Positions 32,135 to 40,810 of a stretch of 64,000 bases of DNA are shown piece after piece (positions within the stretch are counted from its first letter, which is position 1; each line of letters starts with the position of its first letter). The stretch comes from JBLNCE01 sp050260415. GTDB taxonomy: Bacteria; Bacillota; UBA4882; JAAYXC01. The DNA lies in contig JBLNCE010000055.1 of the NCBI GenBank assembly GCA_050260415.1, positions 1 through 64,000 of the forward strand, read 5' to 3'. A program made the position numbers and the translations under genes. The notes beneath the pieces were generated by a model, which saw nothing but the letters and a program-made list of their open reading frames with translations, did not search any database and was not told where the DNA came from.

Positions 32135-32183
32135 TTGACGGGAAGCACTCGGCATGGAAAAATTAATTAAAGTAATTAATAAA
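32135..32183 (+). promoter_or_regulatory. Candidate ROK-controlled promoter-operator 1
   Basis: TTGACG (32135-32140) and, after 17 bases, an A/T tract containing the inverted repeat TTAATTAAAGTAATTAA (about 32163-32179). The same promoter-operator arrangement occurs at 33760-33807 in front of the ROK gene. It lies ahead of the decayed permease and the first SIS gene. Confidence 0.55.
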
Positions 32184-32188
32184 CGCAC

Positions 32189-32471
32189 ACCGTCTTCAAA
32201 TCGCTGAGCCTGCTCAATACGATGGCCGGCCTGACCTTGGCCTTGACGTCGGCGGCCTTGCCGTTCTGCGTCTGGCCGATCAAAGGATTCCCAAGGATGC
32301 CCTACGGACGCTCTCGGTGGGTATCCCCTGCGGTACCTGGGAGAGCTGTCATATGATTGGGCCACGGTGATGGCGATTTCCGTCATTGGGACACTGCCCA
32401 CGCTCTTGCTCCTTGTTTTCTTCCAGGGTTACATGGTCCAAGGCCTGACGGCGGGGAGCATCAAGGGCTAA
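32189..32471 (+). pseudogene. Remnant of a MalG-type sugar ABC permease
   Basis: The bases match the intact permease at 39930-40757 over two blocks. The first covers the segment coding for MSLLNT(M)TGL...LPFCVWLIKG (32189 to about 32290). The second covers the 3' end coding for LRTLSVGI..., GYMVQGLT.GSIKG and the stop (to 32471). About 160 bases between the blocks are missing and the frame is broken. It shows that a second sugar transporter once stood in front of the first SIS gene and was lost. Confidence 0.85.
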
Positions 32472-32500
32472 CCTACATTAACAGCTTTGGAGGCGAGAGA

Positions 32501-33559
32501 ATGGAGAAAGAACCGGGCGCGTTCACCTATGCCGAGATCCTGGGACAGCCGGCAGTCCTTGGCGCCGTGATCGCGGAGATGGAGCACATGGCGGCGATCT
32601 GCCAAGGGGTCTTCACGACTCTGCAGCCGGAAGAAATAGTGTTCACCGGCTGCGGGACGTCGTACTACCTGGCGCAGGCCATCGGCGCGGCGTTTTCGAA
32701 CTACAACCGGATTCCATCCCGCGCCGTGGCCGCATCGGAACTGCTGCTCTATCCGGAACTATACCTGGGGGAGCGAAGGACGCTGCTCGTACCGATCACC
32801 CGCTCGGCGAAGACGAGCGAGGTGCGCGGGGCGCTCGCCGCGGCCCGCGCCCGCCCGGGTGTAACGACGCTGGCGATCACCTGCGATCCGGATAGCGCCG
32901 CGGTCAATGACTACTTCGTCCTCGTGCCGGGTACGGCGGAGCGGAGTGTCGTCATGACCCAATCGTTCTCGGGCTTGCTCATGGCCGGCCTGATTCTAGC
33001 CCTTTCCGCGGCGGGAAAGACCGATTTGCTCGGGGGATTGGCGCGCATGCCCGAAGCCTGCGCGGGACTGCTTGGCAGGAGCGAGCACCTTGCCCGGAAA
33101 GTCGTGGCGGAGAACGGGGACGCCAACCTCTTCATCTTCCTGGGACAGGGTCCATGCTACGGATTGGCCGGGGAGGCCATGATCAAGATGAAGGAGATGT
33201 CCTTGTCGAACGCCGAAGCCCACCACAGCCTGGAATACCGGCACGGTCCGATCTCCCTGGTCGATGGGCGGACGTTCGCCATGCTCTTTACCTCGCGGGC
33301 GGCCGCGGAGGTGGAGTTACGTTTGCTTGTGGACCTCGCGCGGCTCGGAGCCGGAACGATGGCCGTCGGTTGCGCCATGCCGGAGGAGATGAAGTCCGTC
33401 GTGAACTACCACCTTGAGCTGGACCCGGAGCTTGACGACTTCCTCTGCGGGCCGCTGGCAATCGTGCCGGCGCAGTTCTTTGCCTACCATTACGCCCGCA
33501 GAAAAGGACTTGATCTGGATACGCCGCCGTATTTGACGCAAGCCGTGGTCCTCGCCTGA
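32501..33559 (+). CDS. SIS-domain sugar isomerase/deaminase (AgaS/GlmS-like), paralog 1
   Basis: The 352-residue protein has two SIS domains typical of sugar-phosphate isomerases: the first holds VFTGCGTSYYLAQAIGAAF, PITRSAKTSEV and TCDPDS; the second holds FLGQGPCYGLAGEAMIKMKEMS, LEYRHGPISLV and the GPLAIVPAQFFAYHYA tail. AgaS-type enzymes deaminate and isomerise galactosamine or glucosamine 6-phosphate. Shine-Dalgarno TTTGGAGG precedes ATG 32501. The neighbour downstream is the ROK repressor, then a same-length paralog, then NagA, which supports an amino-sugar role. Confidence 0.85.
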   Translation: MEKEPGAFTYAEILGQPAVLGAVIAEMEHMAAICQGVFTTLQPEEIVFTGCGTSYYLAQAIGAAFSNYNRIPSRAVAASELLLYPELYLGERRTLLVPITRSAKTSEVRGALAAARARPGVTTLAITCDPDSAAVNDYFVLVPGTAERSVVMTQSFSGLLMAGLILALSAAGKTDLLGGLARMPEACAGLLGRSEHLARKVVAENGDANLFIFLGQGPCYGLAGEAMIKMKEMSLSNAEAHHSLEYRHGPISLVDGRTFAMLFTSRAAAEVELRLLVDLARLGAGTMAVGCAMPEEMKSVVNYHLELDPELDDFLCGPLAIVPAQFFAYHYARRKGLDLDTPPYLTQAVVLA

Positions 33560-33759
33560 TTGCAGGCAGACATGGGGCGGATGCTGATGGTCAAGACGGG
33601 GAGGCGAAGTGCCGGCGATCTCAGGACGCGCGGCGCAAGAGAAAAACCAAAAGTTGAGTGAATCGGGGTTCCAGCCCAGAAAGCGAAAGATATTACAAGT
33701 ATCGGGGCGCTCATCTCAATTAACTGGCTGGTATTATGCATCAGCCGGTCGGGGGTTGT
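33560..33759. other. Gap between SIS paralog 1 and ROK promoter
   Basis: About 200 bases in which I see no gene, terminator or known motif. Confidence 0.4.
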
Positions 33760-33807
33760 TTGACGGAACCGTTTCGGTTGTGGAATAATTAATTAAATAA
33801 ATTAATC
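33760..33807 (+). promoter_or_regulatory. ROK gene promoter with overlapping operators (operator 2)
   Basis: TTGACG (33760-33765), 18-base spacer, AATAAT (33784-33789). Within the spacer is the inverted repeat AACCG-TTT-CGGTT (33767-33779). Downstream of the -10 is TTAATTAAATAAATTAAT, which matches the AT inverted repeat of operator 1. The ribosome site AAAGGAG follows immediately, so a bound repressor would block its own gene. Confidence 0.6.
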
Positions 33808-33822
33808 AAAAGGAGCCCAGCC

Positions 33823-35034
33823 ATGCGTCCTCTCAAGGGCAAGAACATGGCCGACTTGCGCAAGAGTAACCGGGCCAGGGTCCTTGAGGTCCTATTCAGA
33901 CATGGGCCGATCTCCAGGGCGGAGATCAGCGAGATTACCGGTCTGACCCCGCCCGCGGTCACCGCGCTGGCCAACGAGTTGATCGGAGAAGGTCTCTTGG
34001 CGGAGGCGGGGGTTGAGGACGGCAAGGCAACCGTGGGTAGAAAGCGCATAAAGTTGCAGCTCATTGCCGATTCGATGGTGGCCGTAGGCGTGGAGATTGG
34101 CATCAAGCATCTATCGCTTGGGCTTGTCGACCTCAACGGCCGGATCTTCAATACAACCACGCTGAACATTGAGGATAGCGACCCCGATGCCATTATTAAA
34201 CTGGCGGCCAGCGGGATCGAACGCATCGCGCGGGATTATGCCGCGCACCGGGTAATCGGCGTCGGCGTCGGCGCCACGGGTCTGGTGGACGGCGAGACCG
34301 GGATCGTGCGGTATTCGCCGAACATTGGCTGGCATGACGTTCCCTTGCGGCGTCTTTTGGAGGAACGGCTCAAGCTGTCCGTGGTCGTCGACAATAACGT
34401 ACGCCTCATGGCGCTCGGCGAGAACATGTTCTTTCACAACCAGGGCGATGTCGCCAGGTTGGCCTTGATTCACGCCGATTACGGGATCGGCTGCGGGTTC
34501 ACCGTCAACGGCGAGCTTTATTACGGGCGGGGCTTTGCCGGGGGGGAACTTGGGCACACCATCATTCTACCAGAGGGTCCGCCGTGTATCTGCGGTAAAA
34601 AAGGCTGCCTGGAAACCGTCGCCTCGGGCAGGGCGATCACCACCCGCTATGCGGAGAAGACGAACCGCGGCAAGCTTAGTTACCGCGACGGGCTGCAGCA
34701 ACTGCTCGCGGCGGGCGCCAAAAACGAGAAAGCGGCGGTGGAGATTCTCGCTGAGGCAGGCATGTATATGGGGATTGGTCTTACCAACCTCGCGACGGTG
34801 CTTGCGCCCGATCTGATCGTGCTGCACGGGCCCGTGTTCAAGTCGGATATCTACGCCCGGCACATGGCGGAGCAGATTGAGAGTCTCACCCGCGGCGAAG
34901 GCGAGGGTCTTTCCATTGTCAGCAGCCGCAAGCAGGGCGACCTGGTTATTCTGGGCGCGGGGGCGCTGACGATCCAGAAACTTTTGATCGACGACGCCTC
35001 ACGCACGCGGCTGAGTAACGGCGGCGGCACTTGA
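33823..35034 (+). CDS. ROK-family transcriptional repressor (NagC/Mlc/XylR type)
   Basis: The 403-residue protein has an N-terminal winged helix-turn-helix (KSNRARVLEVLFRHGPISRAEISEITGLTPPAVTALANELI). The ROK sugar-kinase-like domain follows, with GVGVGATGLVDGETGIV, VVVDNNVRLMALGE, and the zinc motif CICGKKGCLE. Such proteins bind AT-rich inverted repeats and release on binding an intracellular sugar phosphate. The adjoining operator and two SIS genes, NagA and transporter make amino-sugar phosphates the likely signal. Its ATP-binding DxGxT motif is replaced by the start of the effector domain (VEIGIKHLSLG), as usual for repressors. Confidence 0.92.
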   Translation: MRPLKGKNMADLRKSNRARVLEVLFRHGPISRAEISEITGLTPPAVTALANELIGEGLLAEAGVEDGKATVGRKRIKLQLIADSMVAVGVEIGIKHLSLGLVDLNGRIFNTTTLNIEDSDPDAIIKLAASGIERIARDYAAHRVIGVGVGATGLVDGETGIVRYSPNIGWHDVPLRRLLEERLKLSVVVDNNVRLMALGENMFFHNQGDVARLALIHADYGIGCGFTVNGELYYGRGFAGGELGHTIILPEGPPCICGKKGCLETVASGRAITTRYAEKTNRGKLSYRDGLQQLLAAGAKNEKAAVEILAEAGMYMGIGLTNLATVLAPDLIVLHGPVFKSDIYARHMAEQIESLTRGEGEGLSIVSSRKQGDLVILGAGALTIQKLLIDDASRTRLSNGGGT

Positions 35035-35068
35035 AACAAGCAAAAATGGAATCATGGAGGTGACTTGC

Positions 35069-36127
35069 GTGGGTAAGAAGCCGGGTGAATTTACTTACGC
35101 CGAGATCGTCGCCCAGCCGGACGTACTGGGCGCCGTGGCCGCCAAGAAGGAGAGCTTGACGGCGACATGCAAAGCGGTCTTTGCCGTGGTCCAACCGGAA
35201 GAGGTCATCTTCACCGGTTGTGGCACCTCATACTATCTGGCCCAAACGATCTGCGCCGCGTTTTCGCGCTACAACCGCATTCCCGCCCGCGCTTTGGCCG
35301 CTTCGGAACTGCTGCTCTACCCGGAGTTGTATCTCAAGGAACGGCGAACTTTGTTCGTGCCGATTACCCGCTCGGCGCAGACCACCGAGGTACGCAGGGT
35401 TCTGGCCGCGGTGCGCGGCCGCCCGGGCGTCGCGACGATGGCCGTTTCCTGCGATCCGGACAGCGCCGGGATAAACGACTATTGCCTCCTCACGCCGGTC
35501 ACGGCGGAAAAAAGCGTGGTCATGACCAAATCGTTCTCCGCGCTGCTCATGGCGGGTCTCTTCATGGCCCTTGCCGCGGCGGGAGAGACCGATCTGAGCG
35601 AGGCCTTGGCGCGCCTGCCAAGCAGCGGCGCGGAGGCGGTGGCAAGGAGCGAAGCGATGGCGCGGAAGATCGTGGCGGAGAACGGGGACGCCAATCTCTT
35701 TGTCTTCCTGGGGCAGGGTCCGTGCTATGGTCTGGCCGGCGAAGCGATGATCAAGATGACGGAGATGTCCCTGGCGAACACCGCCGTCTTTCACAGCCTG
35801 GAATATCGGCATGGACCGCTCTCCCTGGTCGATAAGCGGACATTGGTCGTCCTTTTTGCCTCGCAGGCCGCCGTCGAGGTGGAGTTGCCGCTCCTCAAAG
35901 AACTCAAGGGTCTGGGCGCCCGGACGATGGCGATCGGCGGCGCGCTGCCGGAGGCGTTGACGTCCGTGGCGAACTACCACGTTGAACTGGCCCCCGGCCT
36001 TGGCGATTATCTTTGCGGCCCGTTGGCCATCGTACCGGCCCAGATGCTTGCCTATCATTATGCGCGCCGCCGGGGGCTCGATCTGGATACGCCGCGGCAT
36101 CTATCCCATGCCGTGGTGCTGGCCTAA
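35069..36127 (+). CDS. SIS-domain sugar isomerase/deaminase (AgaS/GlmS-like), paralog 2
   Basis: The 352-residue protein is the same length as paralog 1 and aligns along its whole length (KKPGEFTYAEIVAQP, FTGCGTSYYLAQ, FLGQGPCYGLAGEAMIKM, LEYRHGPLSLVDKRT, and the tail GPLAIVPAQMLAYHYARRRGLDLDTP). GTG 35069 is preferred over ATG 35054, because GGAGGTGA lies between them and the starts of both paralogs then align. The duplication may give two substrate ranges (glucosamine versus galactosamine phosphate) or feed the isomer step twice. It is followed by nagA after three bases. Confidence 0.86.
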   Translation: MGKKPGEFTYAEIVAQPDVLGAVAAKKESLTATCKAVFAVVQPEEVIFTGCGTSYYLAQTICAAFSRYNRIPARALAASELLLYPELYLKERRTLFVPITRSAQTTEVRRVLAAVRGRPGVATMAVSCDPDSAGINDYCLLTPVTAEKSVVMTKSFSALLMAGLFMALAAAGETDLSEALARLPSSGAEAVARSEAMARKIVAENGDANLFVFLGQGPCYGLAGEAMIKMTEMSLANTAVFHSLEYRHGPLSLVDKRTLVVLFASQAAVEVELPLLKELKGLGARTMAIGGALPEALTSVANYHVELAPGLGDYLCGPLAIVPAQMLAYHYARRRGLDLDTPRHLSHAVVLA

Positions 36128-36130
36128 GCC

Positions 36131-37369
36131 ATGGCAATCACCGCGCACGCCGACGTGGCGCTGAGGCCGCGCCCGGAGCCGTCGCCGGACGCGAAGCATG
36201 AGACGGAACTGATCGTTAAAAACGGCGAGGTCCTGACGGACCAAGGGCTGCTCCCGCTCGACGTGGCCGTTACCAGGGGCCGAATCGCCGCACTTGTCCA
36301 GCCCGCCATGGCGCGGTCCGCCGGTAAGACGATCGACGCGGCTGGATTCTATGTCCTGCCGGGGTTTATCGATCTGCATACGCATGGCGGTGCCGGCATC
36401 GATCTCATGCACGCCACGGAGGACGAGATCGCCCGGTTGACCGAGTTTTACGCCGCCCAAGGCACGACCGGTTTCTTGGCCACCACGCTTACGGCCGCCA
36501 AGGAAGAGACGCTCAGCGCCCTGGTAAGAATGAAAAAAGTGAGCGAGCGCGGGACATGCGGCGCGCGGATGCTGGGCATTCATCTCGAAGGGCCTTATAT
36601 TACCAGGGATTTTGCCGGTGCGCAGCCGACCGCGCACATCGTTCCACCTACGCCCCAGGATTTTGCGGCTTACGACGCGGCGGCGGGCGGCCTTATCAGA
36701 TTGGTCACCTTGGCGCCGGAAGTGGATGGCGCCTTGGAATTAATTTCATATTTACGCCAGCGTGGCGTTGCCGTATCGTTAGGCCACTCCGGGGCGACAT
36801 ACAAGTGCGCCTTGGCCGCCATCGCCGCCGGGGCCTGCAGTTGCACCCACATTTTCAACGGCATGAAGGGATTGCACCACCACGAGCCGGGTATTCTCGG
36901 CGCCTGCCTCGAAAGTGAGATCTACAGCGAATTAATCTGCGACGGCCGGCATCTCGCGCCGGGGACCGTGCGTCTGCTCTGGAAGACAAAGGGGATCGAC
37001 CGCTTGCTTGCCGTCACGGACAGCATGGTGGCGGCGGGATTGCCCGACGGGACCTATTGGCAGGGATCCCTTGAGCTGACGGTACGCGAAGGCGACGTCC
37101 GCTTGCGGGACGGCTCGCGCGCCGGCAGCTCCTTGACGATGATTGGGGCGCTCAGGAACCTGATCAAGTTTACCGGCCGCGGTCTCGCCGAGTGTGTGCG
37201 GCCGTTGACGTGCAATCCGGCGGCGCTCCTGGGGATACAGGGCGCCAAGGGCGGCATCCGTCAGGGCATGGATGCGGATCTGGTCCTGATCGACCGGGAT
37301 TATCGAGTCCGCGGCACCATTGTGGACGGTAGGGTGGTTTATGCCGCCGGGCTTGAGGGGGTGGGATGA
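36131..37369 (+). CDS. nagA: N-acetylglucosamine-6-phosphate deacetylase
   Basis: NagA removes acetate from GlcNAc- or GalNAc-6-phosphate to give the amino sugar phosphate. The 412-residue amidohydrolase has the metal motif HTHGG, HLEGPYI, the LGHSGATY helix, CTHIFNGM, the active-site VTDSMVAAG Asp and the final LVLIDRDYRV strand. Only the first ~20 residues before HETELIVKNG are uncertain: ATG 36131 has a poor Shine-Dalgarno. It is nearly adjacent to SIS paralog 2, and with it completes deacetylation then deamination-isomerisation. Confidence 0.92.
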   Translation: MAITAHADVALRPRPEPSPDAKHETELIVKNGEVLTDQGLLPLDVAVTRGRIAALVQPAMARSAGKTIDAAGFYVLPGFIDLHTHGGAGIDLMHATEDEIARLTEFYAAQGTTGFLATTLTAAKEETLSALVRMKKVSERGTCGARMLGIHLEGPYITRDFAGAQPTAHIVPPTPQDFAAYDAAAGGLIRLVTLAPEVDGALELISYLRQRGVAVSLGHSGATYKCALAAIAAGACSCTHIFNGMKGLHHHEPGILGACLESEIYSELICDGRHLAPGTVRLLWKTKGIDRLLAVTDSMVAAGLPDGTYWQGSLELTVREGDVRLRDGSRAGSSLTMIGALRNLIKFTGRGLAECVRPLTCNPAALLGIQGAKGGIRQGMDADLVLIDRDYRVRGTIVDGRVVYAAGLEGVG

Positions 37370-37457
37370 GACGCGGTGGGGCATCGCGTTTTCAACGGTC
37401 CGGATATGAAGTTGTTTATTTTTGACAGCCAAAAACAGCTAAAGGGAGGTTGTATGA

Positions 37458-38726
37458 ATGCGTAGGTTTTCCCTGATAAAGATTGCCGTGACCGTCGCTT
37501 TAGCCCTGGTCATCGTGGCCGTCGCTTGCTCCGCCGCGAGTGTGGTCACGGTGCGGTTCGCCACTTACGGACTCTTGGAGAAAGCGACCGCCGACCTGTT
37601 CAAAAAGATGGCGGTGGATTTCGAGGCGGCCAACAAGGGCGTAAAGATCGAGTTCGTCAACTTTCCCTACGGCGATCTGAAGCAGCAGGTCCTGGTCATG
37701 GCCTCCGCCGGTGACTATGTGGACGTTGTGCACGGCGAGCGCCCCTGGCTAAGCACGTTTGTGGCCTCGGGGTACTTCGCGGAGTTGGACCGGTTCATGA
37801 GCCGGAGCTATCTCAAGGATTTCTACCCCAATATCCTCGACGACATGCGCAGCAACGGCAAGCTCTACGCCATCCCCTGGATCGTCACCCCGTACGTGCT
37901 TTACTACAACAAGGACCTCTTCACCAAGGCCGGACTGGATCCGAACGCGCCGCCCAAGACCTACGACCAGGCAGTCGCCTACGCAGCCAAGATCGCCGCC
38001 TTGAAGGACAAGGACGGCAATCAGGTCTACGGCCTCGGCGAGACCACCGCTTCCGTGCCCGTGAGCGGCTCCTCCATCCTCCGCGTCCTGTACAGCTTTG
38101 GCGGCGGGATCTGGGACAAGAAGGGCAACGTCAGTGTGAATACGCCGGGCAACGTGGAGGCATTCAAGTACTTAAAGACGTTGTACGAGAACAAATATAA
38201 CGCGGAGGTCGCCAAGCTGAAGGATCTCCGTAACCTCTTCGCCATCGGGCGGCTGGGAATGTACTTTGACCAGCTCTGGGGCATCAGCGGCGCCATCGCC
38301 ATCAATCCCGAGATCCAAGGGAAGCTCGGCCTGGCGCCGCCGCCGGCGACCGCCGCGACCAAGGGGTTGAGCACCCTCGAAGCACACATGCTCTTGATCA
38401 TGAAAGACTCCAAGCACAAGAGCGAAGCGGCGCGGTTCGTCGAGTACATCACCTCCAAGGACGTCATGGTCAACTACTATACCAATTACAGCAGGTTCAT
38501 CGCCCCGCGCGCCTCGATCGACAAGCTGCCGGAGATGAACGATGCCTTTATCAAGCCGGCCAAGACAAGCATCAGTCAGTGCAAAGCCATGGCCAAACAA
38601 CACCCCAACATGGAAAGCGCGTTCCTGGAACTCTGCGCGGCCGCGCAAAAGGTCACGGTCGGCAAGAGCAGTCCCGAGACCGTCGTCAAGGAACTGGACG
38701 CCAAGCTGAAGGAGATCCTGAAGTAG
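37458..38726 (+). CDS. Sugar ABC transporter substrate-binding protein
   Basis: This is a family-1 extracellular solute-binding protein that captures a sugar in the periplasm and passes it to the permeases. The 422-residue protein has a signal peptide (IAVTVALALVIVAVACSAAS; Cys24 could make it a lipoprotein but the lipobox is weak), the VVTVRFATYGLLEKAT opening and the SBP fold (YAIPWIVTPYVLYYNKDLFTKAG, GRLGMYFDQLWG). A strong Shine-Dalgarno (AAAGGGAGG) precedes it. The specific sugar cannot be read from sequence. Two permeases follow, but no ATPase gene is here, so a shared ATPase such as MsmK/MsiK elsewhere is likely. Confidence 0.9.
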   Translation: MRRFSLIKIAVTVALALVIVAVACSAASVVTVRFATYGLLEKATADLFKKMAVDFEAANKGVKIEFVNFPYGDLKQQVLVMASAGDYVDVVHGERPWLSTFVASGYFAELDRFMSRSYLKDFYPNILDDMRSNGKLYAIPWIVTPYVLYYNKDLFTKAGLDPNAPPKTYDQAVAYAAKIAALKDKDGNQVYGLGETTASVPVSGSSILRVLYSFGGGIWDKKGNVSVNTPGNVEAFKYLKTLYENKYNAEVAKLKDLRNLFAIGRLGMYFDQLWGISGAIAINPEIQGKLGLAPPPATAATKGLSTLEAHMLLIMKDSKHKSEAARFVEYITSKDVMVNYYTNYSRFIAPRASIDKLPEMNDAFIKPAKTSISQCKAMAKQHPNMESAFLELCAAAQKVTVGKSSPETVVKELDAKLKEILK

Positions 38727-38757
38727 TTCAGGGCACGCGTCCGGGGCGATGTTTTTA

Positions 38758-38819
38758 GACCCTCACCCCTTTCCCCTCTCCCGCGATCGCGGGAGAGGGA
38801 AACGAAGGGGAGAGGGTAC
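38758..38819. repeat. Palindromic hairpin between binding protein and permease genes
   Basis: A perfect 24-bp palindrome (38775-38798, CCTCTCCCGCGA and its complement), inside a larger ACCCTC...GAGGGT inverted repeat of the same CCCTCTCCCC type as repeat B. It could lower read-through and give more binding protein than permease. Confidence 0.65.
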
Positions 38820-38912
38820 AGCATCGAACCGCGAAAAGCGTGTTTGTACAACGCTTTCACTGTTAACGCGGTTATGGTTATCACATCGCGCGAACCCGAT
38901 CGAGGTGATCTT

Positions 38913-39830
38913 ATGAAGCGACCGATCGCCGGACGCAGCAGCTTCCGTCATAAACATCGCGTGGACGCGGCGTTCGCGGTGCTGACGATTGCGCCCACGG
39001 TGCTGCTCGTCTTTATATGCAGTTTTCTGCCCGTGGCCAAGTCCATCTACCTCAGTTTTCTCGATTTCAAGCTTTCCCGGGCCTATCAAAGCTTGTGGAA
39101 CAACTTCCAGAACTACAAGGAGATCCTAGCCCAGGGAGACCTGGTTGCCGCCGTCAAGGTCACCTTGGTCTTTGTCGCGGTGGTCGTTTTCCTGCAGTTG
39201 TGCCTCGGCTTGTTGCTGGCTCTGATCCTAAACAGCCGGATCCATGGCCGGCGGCTCGCGCGGAGCCTGGTGCTCCTGCCCTGGGTCATACCCACGGTGA
39301 TTACGGCGCTGCTCTGGAACTGGCTGTATCAACCCCAGTACGGTCTGATCAACTATGTCCTGCTGAAGACGGGCCTGATCGCCAGCCCCGCGTCCTGGCT
39401 TGCGGATGTGAAACTGGCCTTGCCGAGCGTGATGGTAACGGCGCTTTGGAAGCAGTTGCCGTTGATGGCCTTGATGCTCTTGGCCGGCCTGCAGTCAATC
39501 CCGGTCGAGATGTATGAGGCGGCGCGGATGGACGGCGCTGGCGCGCTGCAGTCCCTGCGGTTTATCACCCTGCCCTTCCTGCGAAGCGTCATCCGGACCA
39601 CGGTTATGATCTCGATTATCCTTAACTTTAAACAGTTCCCCTTGTTCTGGATCATGACCGGCGGCGGTCCGATCGACGCCACGACCACCCTGGCGATTTA
39701 CAGCTACAAGAGCGCTTTCGTCAACCTGGATTTCGGTAAGGGCGCGGCGATTGCCACGCTCTGGCTGGTGCTGTTGGTGGCCGTGTATCTGGGTTTCAAC
39801 CGGCTTTTCAAGATAAACGAGGTCGAATAA
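38913..39830 (+). CDS. Sugar ABC transporter permease (MalF type)
   Basis: The 305-residue protein has about six membrane helices (for instance VLTIAPTVLLVFICSFLPVAK, VVVFLQLCLGLLLALILN, WLVLLVAVYLGF) and the ATPase-coupling EAA-like loop (IPVEMYEAARMDGAGALQSLRFITLPFL). It starts at ATG 38913 after GAGGTGA. It pairs with the next permease to form the channel. Confidence 0.92.
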   Translation: MKRPIAGRSSFRHKHRVDAAFAVLTIAPTVLLVFICSFLPVAKSIYLSFLDFKLSRAYQSLWNNFQNYKEILAQGDLVAAVKVTLVFVAVVVFLQLCLGLLLALILNSRIHGRRLARSLVLLPWVIPTVITALLWNWLYQPQYGLINYVLLKTGLIASPASWLADVKLALPSVMVTALWKQLPLMALMLLAGLQSIPVEMYEAARMDGAGALQSLRFITLPFLRSVIRTTVMISIILNFKQFPLFWIMTGGGPIDATTTLAIYSYKSAFVNLDFGKGAAIATLWLVLLVAVYLGFNRLFKINEVE

Positions 39831-39929
39831 TCCAGCACGACTCGCCATGCGGCTTTGTTCTCCCAAAGGGAGATCGCGACACGGAGTTATTGCAAACCGT
39901 CCGAATCACGCGACAAGGTGGGACCGACC

Positions 39930-40757
39930 GTGAAGGACAAAAGCAGGCTGATCACCTATCCGGCGCTCTGCGTCTTCCTGGTTTTTTTGCTCTTCCCGCT
40001 TTATTGGATGCTCTGCACATCGTTCAAGACGAACCTCGTGATCTATAAGGTACCACCGGAATGGTACCCGCATCTTCCCACGCTCGCCAATTACGCGCGC
40101 CTTTTTCGGGAAGGGGCGTTCATCGGCTATTATCTCAACAACTTCATCGCTTCCTTCCTCGCCACGGCTTTGACCGTCATCCTTGCCGTCTTGTCCGGGT
40201 ACTCACTGTCGCGGTTTAAGTTTCGGGGCAGCAATCTGCTCATGCTCCTGCTGCTCTCGACGCAGATGTTCCCCCTGATTGGAATCGTGATCGCCCTGTA
40301 TACCGTCTTCCGGTCCATGAGCCTGCTCAATACGATGACCGGTTTGGTCCTGGCTCTATCCGCCGCGGCCCTGCCGTTCTGTGTCTGGCTGATCAAGGGG
40401 TTCTTCGACAGCGTGCCCATATCATTGGAGGAAGCAGCCGCCATCGACGGCTGCGGCCGGCTCGGCACACTGGCGCGGGTCGTTCTGCCGCTTTCCAAAC
40501 CCGGCCTCCTGGCGATCGGTACCTACGCCTTCCTGCTGTCCTGGGATGACTTCCTCTACTGCCTGACGCTCATCACCAAAGACAACCTGCGCACGCTCTC
40601 GGTGGGGATTGCCCTGCGGTACCTGGGCGAACTCTCTTACGATTGGGCCACGGTCATGACAATCTCGGTCATCGGTACGCTGCCCATGCTGTTGCTCTTC
40701 GTGTTCTTCCAGGGTTACATGGTTCAAGGATTGACCGGGGGGAGCATCAAGGGGTAG
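39930..40757 (+). CDS. Sugar ABC transporter permease (MalG type)
   Basis: The 275-residue protein has six membrane helices and the loop EEAAAIDGCGRLGTLARVVLPL, ending with GYMVQGLTGGSIKG, the usual MalG terminus. GTG 39930 is chosen, with AAGGTGG at the right distance; longer starts add unlikely residues. The decayed copy at 32189-32471 is closely related to this gene's 3' half. It completes the importer except for the ATPase. Confidence 0.92.
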   Translation: MKDKSRLITYPALCVFLVFLLFPLYWMLCTSFKTNLVIYKVPPEWYPHLPTLANYARLFREGAFIGYYLNNFIASFLATALTVILAVLSGYSLSRFKFRGSNLLMLLLLSTQMFPLIGIVIALYTVFRSMSLLNTMTGLVLALSAAALPFCVWLIKGFFDSVPISLEEAAAIDGCGRLGTLARVVLPLSKPGLLAIGTYAFLLSWDDFLYCLTLITKDNLRTLSVGIALRYLGELSYDWATVMTISVIGTLPMLLLFVFFQGYMVQGLTGGSIKG

Positions 40758-40810
40758 CTGCCCCTAGCAATGATCTACGCCACTAGCCATCCTACAAGGA
40801 GGGAAATGTC

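Noticed and set aside
38845..38870. cre-like ACAACGCTTTCA upstream of the MalF-type permease
   Set aside because: One base too long against the CcpA consensus and poorly placed.
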